NCBI GenBank assembly: GCA_036583965.1
Contig: JAZBQD010000001.1
Span: 22,367,569-22,431,568, forward strand
From: Prunella strophiata
Lineage: Eukaryota > Chordata > Aves > Passeriformes > Prunellidae
Length of the DNA: 64,000 bases
Direction of reading: 5' to 3'
Positions within the stretch are counted from its first letter, which is position 1. Each line of letters starts with the position of its first letter. The position numbers and the translations under genes were made by a program. Shown in pieces: positions 12,401-24,010 of the stretch. Below the pieces are notes generated by a model, which was given only the letters and a program-made list of their open reading frames with translations, did no database searches and had not been told where the DNA came from.

Positions 12401-12457
12401 AAAAAAAAAAAAAGAAAAGAAAAGGAAAAAAAAAAAAAGAAAAGAAAAAAAAAAAAG
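12401..12457. repeat. A-rich simple repeat, (A4G)-like
   Basis: Fifty-seven bases made only of A and isolated G or GG. It produces a lysine-rich end in an overlapping open frame (12080-12499) that is otherwise unsupported. Confidence 0.9.
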
Positions 12458-15400
12458 AGTAAATCCACTGTTACTTACTGCAAGCATTACACAAACTGAC
12501 AGGCACGGAAATGAAGCTGAAAATCAGGAAGCTATAAGAGCTCCCCCAAAACCCCAGGATACTGTTTATACATAAGCCTTGCCAGCAGACTCTTCCATGC
12601 TGCCTGGCACTGACTGTCCCTGCTATTCCCATACATTAGAGATCTCACCATTAACATTCAGGAGCAGGGTTAGACACACTGTGAAGGCTGTGGAAAAAGA
12701 GACTGCAAGTGTCTGCCTCCTTTTTTAGCATTATGTCCTATTAAATTGGCTGGAATTAGGTAGTTCATAGGGATATGGAGTAGCAGCACTGCTATTTTCC
12801 CTGATGCACAGGAGTGCTGCCATCCTTCTAGAGCCTTTACATCACAGCTGAACAAAACAGTCACCAAGCCAGCTCAGCTCCCCCTCCTTTCCAAAAGGAA
12901 AATAGTGAATTCACTTAACTCTACCAGACAGCTTTATAGCCCAAATGAAATGGAGTGGAGCCCAGACGATGCCCATCTTTCCCCACTGCCCCTTGGGGCT
13001 CCTTCTATTAGGTTTTGGAGGCAAAGGAGGAACAATATGAGGTTGGGTGAAGAGAGAAAGTGTGGACAGGTTCCCACATCTCTGTCTCATGCTCTGCATC
13101 CTTATCACTCAAGGAAAAGAAGGTTAAAAAATGATACTTCCTGCAGACTAGAAAAAGAGCAATGTCTCATCTGCACTCCACCATGTTTTTTTCTTAATGA
13201 AACATCCCCCCTAACTGTAAAGTTAGTGAGGAGAAAGAGGTGTACACAGTCTACTGTGTCCTGAGGAAATAGTTTCCTAAATTGCTATTATGGAGCTCTC
13301 AGGTGTCAGGGAAGAAAGGCAAGAAAATCATCATCCAAATATATTTGTAAGTCCATTTTCCAAAATTGTTTTCTTCACTCAGTTTGTTGCTTCCTCCTTC
13401 CTGTGTGAATGTCAGTGCACATCACTGAGGGCTCCTGGTAACCTTGGCAACCCTCCCATCACCACTGGCGCCCAAGCCCAAAATAAGTCTCTTTAAAGCC
13501 AAGCATAGTCACTGCCAAGACATTTCCCAGTGCCGATGTATTTAAGGTCACAGTGCTAAAGGAACAGGACTTCTCTCCAGCTGAAGACATTCAGGTGTTC
13601 CTGATCTGCCCAAGCCTGAAAAGACTCATCTCCTGTTTCCTCCTTCCTCAGCACTGCCAGTGACTCAGCTTCTGAGCCCACACTGGCCGTTACATGTGCT
13701 CATGGGGCAATAAACCATGCACTAAACCCACAACTGACACTAATTTGAGCAATAGAGTTCTTGATGATGTTTTTTCGTTTGTCTAATTAATTAACAGAAG
13801 TGACAAACCAATTCAGTTACAGGAAATAATGAACAAGAGATCTCAGATAATTAACCATTAACTCAATGGAAAACCATTATTCCTTCCACAATGTAAATTG
13901 GTTTATAAATTTCAGTGCCTACCAGCACTGCTTTTCATCAGTCCTTGAGAGCAACAACTTTCAGGGCAAACCCATTAGATGATATATCAAGGCAAAAAAG
14001 TCTCACATGATCAATTCATTACCCACACGGTTCCCACAGAGGCATTATTATACAAGAGCTCTGTCACTAATTAGTAAGTGAATTCTGCCTTGAGAGAGGT
14101 TTTTTGTGAACAAATTGTTTGTTAGGTGACTGTGCAGTTCTCCAATCCCAGAATACTTTAAATTCTTTTTATCTTCAGCCTGAGTTCTACACAGATATTT
14201 TGCAAACACCTGATTTCAGTTACATAAATTTGTATTATATGGGTTAGAAACTGAAGTGAAATATTTCTCTGAGTGATGTGACCAATCCCACCTGTGTGGG
14301 ACAGCCAAAGGCACTTTCAAAGTACCAACTTTATTTGGTACTTTGAAAATCCATCTGGCAAGATCTCAGCAAGCTATAGCAGATGCTGTTATCAGAACAC
14401 GTCTCTGCTGTGCCACTGTATTGCTTGTGGAGATCCACACATGTGTTTCCAGTGAAAGGAGAAAAAACCAAACAATTTGACAGGGAATAATTAGTGCCTA
14501 AAAAGTAGCCAGAGTATCAGATTGCTCTGCTTGGCCACTCAGAGAGCATCTCCCTGTTTTAGCAAAGGAAAAGCACAACAGAGTGATGGGCAACAAACTC
14601 CAACAGCAGGTCCTGTGCTCTCCCCTCAGAGCCAGGGATGTGCCACACTGGGCATCGTGGACTGCAGTCAGAAAAGCTTAAAGGGGAGCACAAAGCAGAA
14701 GAAAGAGGAAACCTGGACACACAATTAAGAAAAGAAACAAACACTTCCTCTTCCTGCTGCTTGAGAGACATTTTCCTTTCCTGACAGTTCTTGCTTCTGC
14801 TCAGTATTTCAGTGATAGCTTACTTCATCCAAGCAAACCCACATCCTGTGGGGTTCTGCTCCTTTCAGAAGCAGATTATTGACATGACAGCTAGCAGTGG
14901 CCAGGGCATTATAAAAAGGTAACATAAAACTGGCACAAACTTGCACAAGAAGCAGAGTAGAATACGGGCAGGAACAGCAGGAAGCCATTCTGATCCAAGA
15001 CAAATATATTTCCCTATCAGCAGGAAAAAGGTCCTTAGTCAAATAAAGGCTAGAGACATTCCATTTATTTCCTCTCCATCTCTGCCCCTGGTTCCTACCA
15101 TCCCCTCTGCTGTGTAATTTGATTGCCATGGCTGGTTTGGGCTGTTGGACTTTTCCCTTCCAGGACACTGCCGAGTCTCCCCCATGTAGGCACATCCTCA
15201 GGTAGGCTATCTTGAGCCTATGCTCCCAAGAATGGATTTGTCCTCTGGGGTGCAGAATGAAGGACTGGCAGAAATGCTGAACAGGTTTTATCTGCCTTCA
15301 TTGCATGGACCCCTGGGAATCAGGCAGGAATCTCACACATTCCCTGCTGTGAGGCTGCCCATGACATCAGTAACATCTCTTCTGTTTCCCATGCAGGGCA

Positions 15401-17728
15401 CAAACATCCAAATGGGGTTTTTGCTCTTTCACTATTGTAAATGTAGGCAAGCCCCATGGTAGGGAAGAATGATACCATGCATCATTCTTGATATATATCT
15501 TGATGATATATTTGACTTCATGATATCAGAAGGCTAATTTATTACTTTATTATACTATATTATCCTATACTATATTACATCAAAACTGAAACTGAATAAG
15601 AACTCAACTGCATAAAGTCTTGTGACTGTCTGCTGACAGTCCCAACACACACATGGATCCAATCGGTTAACAAATTAAAACACCATCACCAGAAACCAAT
15701 CAAGCAATCCCTTCAGGTAAATTATCTTCTAGAATGCATTCCACTTGTGCACAACACAGGAGAAGCAAATGAAATAAGAATAATTTTTCTTTTCTCTGAG
15801 GCCTCTTGCTGCCTTTCACCTTCCCAGGAGAAAAAAACCTGGGCAAAGGAATCATGTTCAGAGAGTGTGAATACCACACTTTCACCACAGATTGTATGCA
15901 GGACTTTGAGGAGTGTTTTGCAGCAGAAAGTGTTCAAGATGAAGCTTCTATCCATCCTACTGCACTTCCTTGTCTCCTACATGGTTGCTGGTCATTAAAT
16001 GATAGCAGAAAGAACCTAAGGAGCTGTCATTGGATCTGCCTAGAGGTGTCTCATTGTCTTGGGGTGACCAAGACACCCATCTCCTTGATCTACAGAAATT
16101 TCTGCTCCCATACATGAACACTCAGTTTATTTCTGGCCATCACCTGAAACTCCCCACAAAATGTCAGAAGAGAGCTGGTAATGCTCACAGAAAAGGATGC
16201 ATCAGGGTAAATTATCTGATAGCTTTTTGCCCCCTATGTCTTCCAGACCTTCCCAGAGCTGCAACACCTCTAAGAATATGGGTGGGAGGTGAGAGCATTC
16301 CTAAAAAAATATCAGGATGAGCATACAACCTGCCTGCTTTCTTGACCCTCCTCACTTCAGCACAGCCACAATGCCATAAAGATTTAACCAAAGGCACAAC
16401 ACTCCCATCTGTCTTCTAGTTCAGAAATACAGCCAGTGTCTAGGAGTAGGAGAGTAGGTAGTTAAAGTTTGGGAGAAATCTGAAGTGTACTCCATGGAAA
16501 ATCCTTTCTGAATGATCCTCAGAATTTATTTTATGCCACCTAATTCTTTAGGAAAGTAGAACTCTGCACGCTTCTCTTTAAAGGCTCATTTCTTTTGTTG
16601 TGACAAGAAACCATCTCATCTGTCAGGAGTGCTGATCTTGCAGCCAAACCACCTCTCCTTAGGGCTTAGAATTACCAAGAGCACCAATTTAATATGCAAA
16701 TGGACCAACTGATAAAGGGAACCCAAGGCTCTGAACTCTTCTGTCAAAGAAATGGAGCCCTTCTTGCCAAATACAATTGTTATTGAAATTGCAATGACTA
16801 AAGCAATCCTGAGTTGACACTGTCACATGGGAGGATACAGATGAGAGATTAAATCTGGGATCTAATTTGCTCTATTTCAACAGTAATTCAACATCACTGG
16901 AGCACAGTAAATGCCTTTCTAACTCATTTATTTAAAGGGCTTGGCCAGGATTGCTAGCTGCTTGTAACCAACTTCAGAAGGACTGAATTAAAAATACAAG
17001 ACTTCAAAAGCTACTAGAAACATTTATGGGAGAAATAAAAAGGAGCGATTTTAGCTAAAACAATCCACTTTGGAATTAAAAGAGCTCAATCAGGTTTGAT
17101 GTTAAGGCAACTGGAATGAATCTTGTATTTTGCAACTGGCCATTGCAGCATATAACAGAGTGAAAGGGTCTTTTAGAACGAGTCACATTGCAGGTGTTAG
17201 GCAGGGAATGCTGGCAGTGCTTCTTAGCCGGGAAGGCTAAAGCAGCTGCTTGGGAGCCAAAGATTCCCTGACCAGGAGAAGACTGCAGCTGTGAGCAAAC
17301 CAGACAGAACACTGACTTCAGAAGGAGTAGATTAACTTCAACACAGTATTTTCCCTCACAGAGAACAAGTTGTTACTGTCAGGACCAGCCAGAACAGCTC
17401 TTCTACAGAGCTATCACAAAATACATCAAAGGCAAAGAGTTCTATTATTTCCAACAACACCCAAAATTGGGTAGGCAGCTGAAAATAAGGGGAACAGGAC
17501 CCTTCAAATTGACCTGCCAAATATTGGAAGTGCTGAGGTGAAAGTTATCCCTGAATGTGCCAGGGCACCTTCCACTGCTGTTCCACCATGACTCAGTTAC
17601 CAGACACACTCCTTGACATGTTATTCTCCTCTGAGCATAACAGGGAAGAGACTTCTTTAGCATTTCTCCACCTGCATGAATCAAGATATTGAAAAACCCT
17701 TAAGAGAACTGAAAGATTACCTCTGAGG
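12458..17728. other. Long non-coding stretch
   Basis: No retroelement recognised. Between about 13740 and 14110 the sequence is AT-rich with several TAATTA/ATTAA cores, the composition often seen in conserved developmental enhancers, but conservation cannot be judged here. An AT-rich simple patch covers about 15488-15585. The frames (up to 128 codons at 14809-15195) overlap on opposite strands and have no family motif. Confidence 0.5.
15939..15998 (+). other. Tiny ORF with signal-peptide-like character
   Basis: ATG at 15939 opens 19 codons, MKLLSILLHFLVSYMVAGH, then TAA. The order is a positive residue, a hydrophobic core, and small residues A-G near the end, as in a secretory signal peptide. 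If real, it would be a first coding exon, with a weak possible donor (ctg|gtcatt) at 15990. No downstream exon with a matching mature peptide was found. Hydrophobic mini-ORFs like this are common by chance in T-rich DNA. Confidence 0.1.
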
Positions 17729-18030
17729 TGTTCTGTTGCAGTTGAGATGGCCACCAAAAGCTTCAACTCATACAGAGTGACACCATTCCACTTCAGAAGG
17801 CTGCAAGCATCTGCCCTTGCTGGTCTTTAGCCCAGCCTTTTATACCCTCATGGTTAATGCATTGCACCTGGGTGCCCTCTGGTCCCTTCTGTGATTGGTC
17901 AGCACACCTGGGCACTCCTTGTCTCATTACCTTTAATATCATTCACCTGCTTCTCACAGCTGTAGCCAATTAGGGATGAGGCTCAGCAACAGCCCCACTC
18001 CCAATTAGCACAAACTGTGTGCCTACAGCA
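17729..18030 (-). mobile_element. LTR-like or promoter-like block, minus strand
   Basis: On the minus strand a CCAAT box (17898-17894, plus-strand ATTGG) lies about 50 bases upstream of a consensus TATAAAAG (17844-17837). Two further attggc/aattggg elements lie upstream (about 17967 and 18000). Read on the minus strand, the block starts at TGCTGTAGGC (18030) or TGTAGGC (18027) and could end ...GAACA at 17729, giving TG...CA ends. The layout fits a solo LTR with U3, R and a short U5, and it resembles a passerine LTR I know. No target duplication was found with these ends and no AATAAA is visible, so a real minus-strand promoter cannot be excluded. A possible splice donor (cagag|gtaatc) follows the proposed start-site region. 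Confidence 0.4.
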
Positions 18031-18423
18031 TTCCCCTATTCCAGCATTTATTGACATTCATGAAGAATTCACAGAAACTTATTTTGTTTAAACTGGAATT
18101 CTCTCTTGAGAGAGAGGTTCAATTCTTTAACCTGCATCCCACTGCACAGTGACCTAACAGCTCTGAAACAAAGCACATTAGTGGTGTTGATGCTGTTTCC
18201 CATGGCCTCAAGGCCAGAGGATAGCTTTCTCCTCTGTACATCAGTTTGCAAAAGAGCTGAAAACACCCAGGTTCAGCCCAGACCTCTCCCAGCCCCACTG
18301 CACAGCAGCCACTGCTCTGGCACATAGACATTTTCAAAATTTTCTCTGTTGCCAGTACATAATCATGTAAATTATACAATATTTTTAATAATCTTTTTTC
18401 CCCTGTATGTTTCTGAGTTTCAG

Positions 18424-18555
18424 TAATCAAGATTAGTTTGTGTTGAAAAGGACCTTAAAGGTTATCTTGTTCCAATCCCCTGCCATGGGCAGGGACACCT
18501 CCCACTAGATCAGGCTGCTTCAAGCCCTGACCAACCTGGTCATCTCAGCTTGAAA
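18424..18555 (-). mobile_element. CR1 LINE 3'-end fragment, minus strand
   Basis: The plus strand carries the well-known reverse-complement 3' region of CR1: 'tgaaaaggaccttaaaggttatc', 'ccaatcccctgccatgggcagggacacctcccactagatcaggctgc', then 'agccctgaccaacctgg'. Only about 130 bases survive, the usual outcome of 5' truncation. The terminal short repeats of CR1 are not clear at the left edge. Confidence 0.85.
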
Positions 18556-18910
18556 ATAGCTGGGTTTAACAAGACCCACTTAAGTAACTGGGTTAAAACT
18601 CTGGAAAATATGATTTATCTATCTAAAGATGCCTGAGTTAAGGATTAACTGCTTTAGAGTTTGCAGTGACCACAGGGCAGGTGATCACTGTCACAGAATG
18701 TAGAAATACTCAGATACAGGAACAATCAGTGTTCAAACACTCCTCTGCTCACCTGTCTAAAGCAAAAACCACTGTGGCTCAAAATAGGAAGTGACAGTCC
18801 TGATGGCTGAGAGGGTCCTGATGGTATTTGACTTGATGAACTCTTCCCCTAATGTGAGTTGAGTCCCTTGCAGCTTTTCTCTTTCCAGACTAAAGGAATG
18901 GGGGGCTGGT
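18556..18910. other. Non-coding stretch
   Basis: Unique-looking sequence between a CR1 fragment and the A/C-rich tract. Nothing recognised. Confidence 0.5.
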
Positions 18911-19035
18911 GAGGGAGGGGCAAACCAAAAAACCCTAACCCAAAACAAACCAACCAACCAAAAAACTCCACATTAAAAATCCTCCAAAACCCCAAACAAA
19001 CAAAAAACCCTAAAAAAACCCCTAGCAACAAACAG
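18911..19035. repeat. A/C-rich low-complexity tract
   Basis: Irregular AAAC/CCAA/AACCC units with one short telomere-like string (aaccctaaccc). Overlapping minus frames of 65-66 codons (rich in F, G, L and W) come from this tract and are not genes. The tract is roughly complementary to the T/G-rich tract at 19254-19352. Confidence 0.85.
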
Positions 19036-19241
19036 ACCAAATCCACATAGCATTCAAATCAAAAGACAGATTCAATCAAGAATGAATTCTGATAAAATCA
19101 TGTCCAATGAGCCTTCTCTCTGTTCCTTCTAGACTCAATCCCTCTCCTCTGCGTGCACACAGCACTGCATTCGTGCAACTCCCTATTTTAGCAGGACCTG
19201 CTGAAGGAGGAACATGGCAACCCTTCCATGTGAGGCTGAAA

Positions 19242-19269
19242 TAACAGGGGTGGAGTTGTTTTGTTTAGT
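19242..19269 (+). repeat. 28-bp exact duplicate of 24023-24050 (copy 1)
   Basis: This 28-base string (taacaggggtgg... ending ...tttagt) is identical, in the same orientation, to 24023-24050 inside the decayed ERV. The bases on each side differ immediately. Copy 1 runs straight into a T/G-rich low-complexity tract. Confidence 0.95.
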
Positions 19270-19352
19270 TGTTCGGGGGTTTTTTTGTTTTGTTTTGGTT
19301 TTTTTGTTTGTTTGTTTGTTTGTTTTGTTTTTTTGTTTTTTTGTTTTTTTTT
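19270..19352. repeat. T/G-rich low-complexity tract, (TTTG)n and T runs
   Basis: The tract begins after the 28-bp duplicate with 'gttcggggg' and then T runs interrupted by G, including five tandem tttg units near 19304-19324. On the minus strand it would read as an A-rich tail. Confidence 0.9.
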
Positions 19353-21869
19353 CTTGTAGCCTAGTTTGCTGGCATCACAGAAACTAAGTAAAAATTCAGT
19401 GTCTTTTAGTTATCCTTCTAGGGAAAAGAAAAATCTAAACTTTTAAAATGAACAAGTGTTTGAACATCTTGCATTTGATTAACAGAGAACAAAACCTCCA
19501 CTGGGATATGAAATGCAAAACCCAGTCCCATAGAAGCCAGTGGGAAAGGGCTCAGGAGAAGAGGTGAAAAGCCTCATGTGTGTGGCATTGCATGGCGTTG
19601 CCACCTCCTGTGAGCAGGATGCACTGTGCCATCCCAGCAATCAATAGGGAAACACAGGACACAGCCAGTTCTGTGTGCAACACACCTGGAAAATCCTCAA
19701 CTAGGAAAGATCAAACAGCATTGGCTTTTATGGGAAGAGACAAGGAGTGAGCCAGACTTTAAAAATAATGAGAATTTAAACCATGAATTATAACGGGGAC
19801 TTTTTAATAATAGATAGGCAGGCACCAAAAATGGGTTTTCCAGAGAAACTTAAATTTGAAAAGCCTCAGAATTGGTTTAAATAGGCAAGCCTTTCTCATC
19901 AGGAGATCTAACACTATTGCTTTTATTGCTCTAAACAGAATTTGTAAGAAAGTCTTGTTTTCACCTTTCAGAGGGTGGCTCTGGAAATATAAACCATTAA
20001 TGTTCTGTAGTTATAGAAACCACTGCTGAGAAAAGCAAACACACACCCTGAAGGGAAGAGCACTCACCCACATGGTGAGTTCCACAATATCCCAGGATCA
20101 TCATCCACTCAGAGGCACAGATTTCTCTTCTAAATGGTGAGAGACTGGGAGGGTGGTACAATGAAGAACAAAAATATTTACTCTATCTGAAATATACAAA
20201 GGTTCCTGAGAGCAGTAAGCTCTGGAAATATCCTAAAATTAATATTGTGCTCTTATTTTATTCAGGCTATTATTTAGTAGATTTGGCAACAATATTCTCT
20301 GAGGTGGAGTTACATGAAAGTGGTCTCAGTGCCATCATTTGAGCAGTTCCTTCCATATATTCACTGTTACATCCAACAGTGCAGTTAAATAAATGAATAA
20401 ATTATTTCCACCTTTTACTTCTCCTCCAGCAGATCAAGCACAAATGTGGGAGATTTCAGTGAAAAATTACAATTACAAACTGAAACAAAGAACACAATTC
20501 CTGCAGTGAGAGAAAGCAGGTGGACTACACTCAGGGCAGAATTTTGTCAGCAATTCAGCAGGATTGCTTATGGAGACTAGCCAGGTCCCATTAGGTAATA
20601 GTTAAAAAAAAAAAAAAAAATATTTTCACTAAATTCTGGGGCCTCTGTAAGTGGCAATGGACAACAAAAAAAAACCTACTGAGAATAAGCCAGTCAACCT
20701 CTTAACAAGCATCCATTCCTCTCTCAGGTTTCAGCTCTCAGCAGCAGCCAGTGGAAAGCACTTTGCTGAGGTATTTCAAGATATAATTTTTTAAATATAT
20801 ATTTTATGTATATTTAAACTTACAACATTTTTAAAACTTGATCTGCATTTTAGTAAAAACAAGATTGAGAAATGCAGCTGTACATCAAGAGGAAAGCTCA
20901 CATAACTGGTGAGCAAACAAACCACCTCTCATGTATTTCCTGATGTGGCCACACTGACCCCAACAGGAGCTTCCCTTCAAACCAGCAAATTGCAGCACAA
21001 GAGCTCTTTCTGAGCCCATTCCAATCCACACAAAAAGCAGCTCTGTTCTGGCTCTCACTCACAAAAGAACATGAAATGATGCTACATCTAGGCCTTGATG
21101 GTATTCATCATCATTCTAGGTATGGAAGATATTTCCTTAGATCTCCACAAGAGTCCAGTATTTTACTGGGGTGATAAATTTACTTAACCCTCTGGAATAC
21201 ATCAAAGTTCAAGTGAGGGCAGTTGAAGGACACTTTTCTTTACCTGCCAAAAAGTCTGTCCCTAGGGCCTAGATATCACTGGGCTCTGGATTTAGTAGGT
21301 CCTATGATTTCACCTCAAAATTTTAACTTAAATCTTATTTTTTATCATCTTAATTGATTTTATTTCTAGTCCATCATTTTAAGAGCAAGACCGAGACAAA
21401 TTTGAATTGGTAAAAATCCCCCTTCTTCCGCTGGTATGTATTAGCAGTCTATAGAAAACAGTGATTTCATTTGTCAGAAAAGAAGAATTCTGGCCATCCC
21501 AAAGGCAGAGCAGGGCAGACCATCCTCCAAAAAACTCAGTTTTGTCAGAAGGAATACCTACCTGAAGCAAAAACATTTTGTGAAAACTATTGGCTTTGCT
21601 GAATTTATTTTTTCCCCCCTATTCCCAAAACACAGTAGCAAGGATGAATCCTTACTTCTAAATTTCCAGAAGAAATTTGTCAGGTTTTCAAACAGGTTGC
21701 TTGATAGCATCAATAAAAAATGCCAATAACCAGAGAGCTGGAAAAGCCCTGGAAATTGGTTTTACTCTGTTGGCTGCTCACTGTTCCAGAGCCAAAAATA
21801 AGAAAACTGTAGTCTTGATCCACCAATAAAACCCAAGAGTCACCCATGTTCTCCTGGGTTTCCAGATAC
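19353..21869. other. Non-coding stretch
   Basis: AT-rich unique-looking sequence with an A17 run at 20604-20620 and an AT-rich patch at about 20785-20835. No element or gene recognised. Confidence 0.55.
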
Positions 21870-23540
21870 TCTTTCAATGGAAATGGAGCCTAATTCCAAG
21901 CAAACCACCGAGGATGCAGCTCCCTGCCCTGGACCAGCCCCACATATCAACATCAACAGTTCCCATTTTGTTCCCATTTGTTGTGCCCATACCCTGTTGT
22001 GGAGGATACACTACAGTTCCTTGGGGATTTAACCCAGGGCAATGCCTGTGTAGGATTTTACAGGAGCACTGTGTAGTCTTTAAACAAAAGCTGTGGGTTT
22101 GCTGCTGTAGGGTCATAGATGAGGTTAAGTAGAGGTCACCAAGATTGTAATTATCTTTTAAATTTGTTTTTATTATCCCAGATTACCTTTCAAATGTCAT
22201 TGGGCTATGGATCTCCATGGCCCCTCCCCTGTAATTGCTGATATAGTAAATTGCAGCCACAATTGATGCACGATGCCGTGTTGGTTTGAGGGCACTCCCT
22301 ATTAGCTGGTGATCCTTTTCATCAATTCCCTCCCAATGAGGTAGTATATCTGAAAAGAGCCATTGATTAGTTCCTAATGCTGATGGGGAAGGTTGCAATG
22401 GATGTTTCAGCTGGTATAAATCACTTGTTACTGAGTTTACTTTGTTTGTTAGGATTCCAGCTTCCCTGCTGCTTAACTCCCAATCCTGTCCCTGGGATGC
22501 CAGTCACTTCTCTCCATGATCACATTGGAGAGGTGAGGGTCCAACCATGCCCACCACCCTGCAAGGATGGAGCCAGGAATGGCAAGCAGGGCTTTGAGTA
22601 CAGAGATATTGATCTGCATTGAGCACCCCACTCATCTGAGGGACCAGGAAGAATTAAAAAGAATTAAATAACACTTGTTGCTGACCTGTATAGTGGACCT
22701 GGCATGGGGTCCAATCCTGGGAGGTGGTGGAATGCACTGAGAGGGTTCTGTCATGTCAAAATACATTAATCCAGTTCTGGTTGTGGATACACTACACCTC
22801 CACATGTTACCACCTCCTTTTACCACATATTGTTTCCACATTATGCTCTGAGCAGCTACTGGTCTTGTAACACCTGCTCTGGTTTTTGAAGGGCATATAT
22901 TGGAAACTGAGTAAACAAATTTCCTCTTCAGTGGTTGGAGGTTGTATTTCACATATAATAATGAAATTTCCTGTGCCAAATTCAAGCTCTTACAGTTGTC
23001 CCATTAGAACTTACCAGCAATTGTCATTGAGATGCATTCAGGCTCAAAGCATGGGTACAACTATTGCCACAGTGACCATTTACAGACAGAAAAAATCTCC
23101 CTCCCATTGCTCAGGATTGGTGATGTGTGTGCCCAGCTTGGCTCATTCTGGCACTGATTTCTTCTGGGAGAAGAATAACTTGATCTTCAGTGGAGATGTG
23201 CTGGCATCATTCCCAAGATTAATTTCTGAAAAAGTAAAATAAAACAAGTCTCAACAGAGCTTTCTCAGACAAGTTACCCCATTAAAAAGAAGGAAAAATC
23301 CACCATGCACTAATTCCATGTTTTGTAGCAGTGTTTTCAGTAGCTTTTCCAAGCTTTTCCACGAGGTTTAGTCGTGTTATAGGCAAAGTTCCAGTTTGGG
23401 GTAATTTTACCATGACAGGCTGTCCTGGTTGTAGTCCTGTCAGATGTTCCCCTTTGATGGCAGGTGGAGCACCTGATTCAGGTTTTGCAAAGAATGCTCA
23501 ACTCACAGGGCTCCCAGTAGGTCCATACCAATTATTTAGA
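21870..23540 (-). pseudogene. Post-pol region of a decayed ERV, identity uncertain (env candidate)
   Basis: On the minus strand, downstream of the integrase, several open pieces remain (22985-22632, 22398-22183, 22116-21874), separated by stops and frameshifts. They contain scattered cysteines and N-x-S/T sites, as an envelope glycoprotein would, but I recognise no furin site, fusion peptide, CX6CC motif or transmembrane anchor. The position after integrase on the same strand is the main argument. No LTR or polypurine tract was found at the lower edge, so the true end of the element is unknown. Non-env host sequence cannot be excluded for the last few hundred bases. Confidence 0.3.
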
Positions 23541-24010
23541 TGCTGAAGTATTTTGGAGAGTAGAGCATCCTGCCCAGGTGTGGTTTAAGGCTCTATTTCA
23601 ATAAGCCATTGGCTCTTTCTATGATTCCATTGGACTGGGGGCAGCATGGGGGGAGGAATACTCATTGAATTCCTTTCTCTTTGGCCTGTTCTTGTACCTC
23701 CTTACAGGAGAAACGGGAGCCATTATCCCTTTGGATGGTATCAGAAGTAGGCAGACTTTGAGAACCACGATGACAGCCCCTTTACTGTGCTCTGCCCATA
23801 AGCCCTTCAGAATTTGGCTGCCATGCATAGCCCGAGACTTCCCCTACACCTGGGAGGATGGATCATGTCCTGCAGAGGGTCTGAGTGGCCCCATGGAATC
23901 AACTTGCCATGTGGATCATGGATCTAATTGTTATTTTAATCTACACTGAGGGCATTCTGTAAGAATGGTTTCATAGGTTTTCCTGTTTAGGGACCAAATT
24001 TTGCTCTGTG
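23541..24010 (-). pseudogene. ERV integrase core remnant
   Basis: The catalytic layout of a retroviral integrase is readable on the minus strand. A QVDSMGPL block has its D codon at 23900-23898. A DNGSRF block has D at 23727-23725. A SNGIIERANG block has E at 23619-23617. The last two lie in one frame exactly 36 codons apart, giving the D-x35-E spacing of retroviral integrases. A stop codon at 23674-23672 lies between them, and the first D is out of frame with the others, so the protein is dead. Integrase inserts viral DNA into the host genome. The IER-x-NG-x-L context is ERVL-like in my judgement, but class is not settled. Confidence 0.8.

Noticed and set aside
12080..12499. 139-codon frame with a lysine-rich end resembling a nuclear localisation tail
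   Set aside because: The lysine run is produced by the A/G simple repeat at 12401-12457; the rest has no recognisable domain.
18935..18946. Telomere-like aaccctaaccc string
   Set aside because: Less than two repeat units inside an A/C-rich low-complexity tract; no evidence of an interstitial telomere array.
21735..21830. Plus-strand frame reading ...FTLLAAHCS..., resembling the AAHC catalytic block of trypsin-like serine proteases
   Set aside because: No C-G-G block upstream, no exon boundaries or partner exons, a stop soon after, and a five-residue match is expected about once by chance in a window this size read in six frames.
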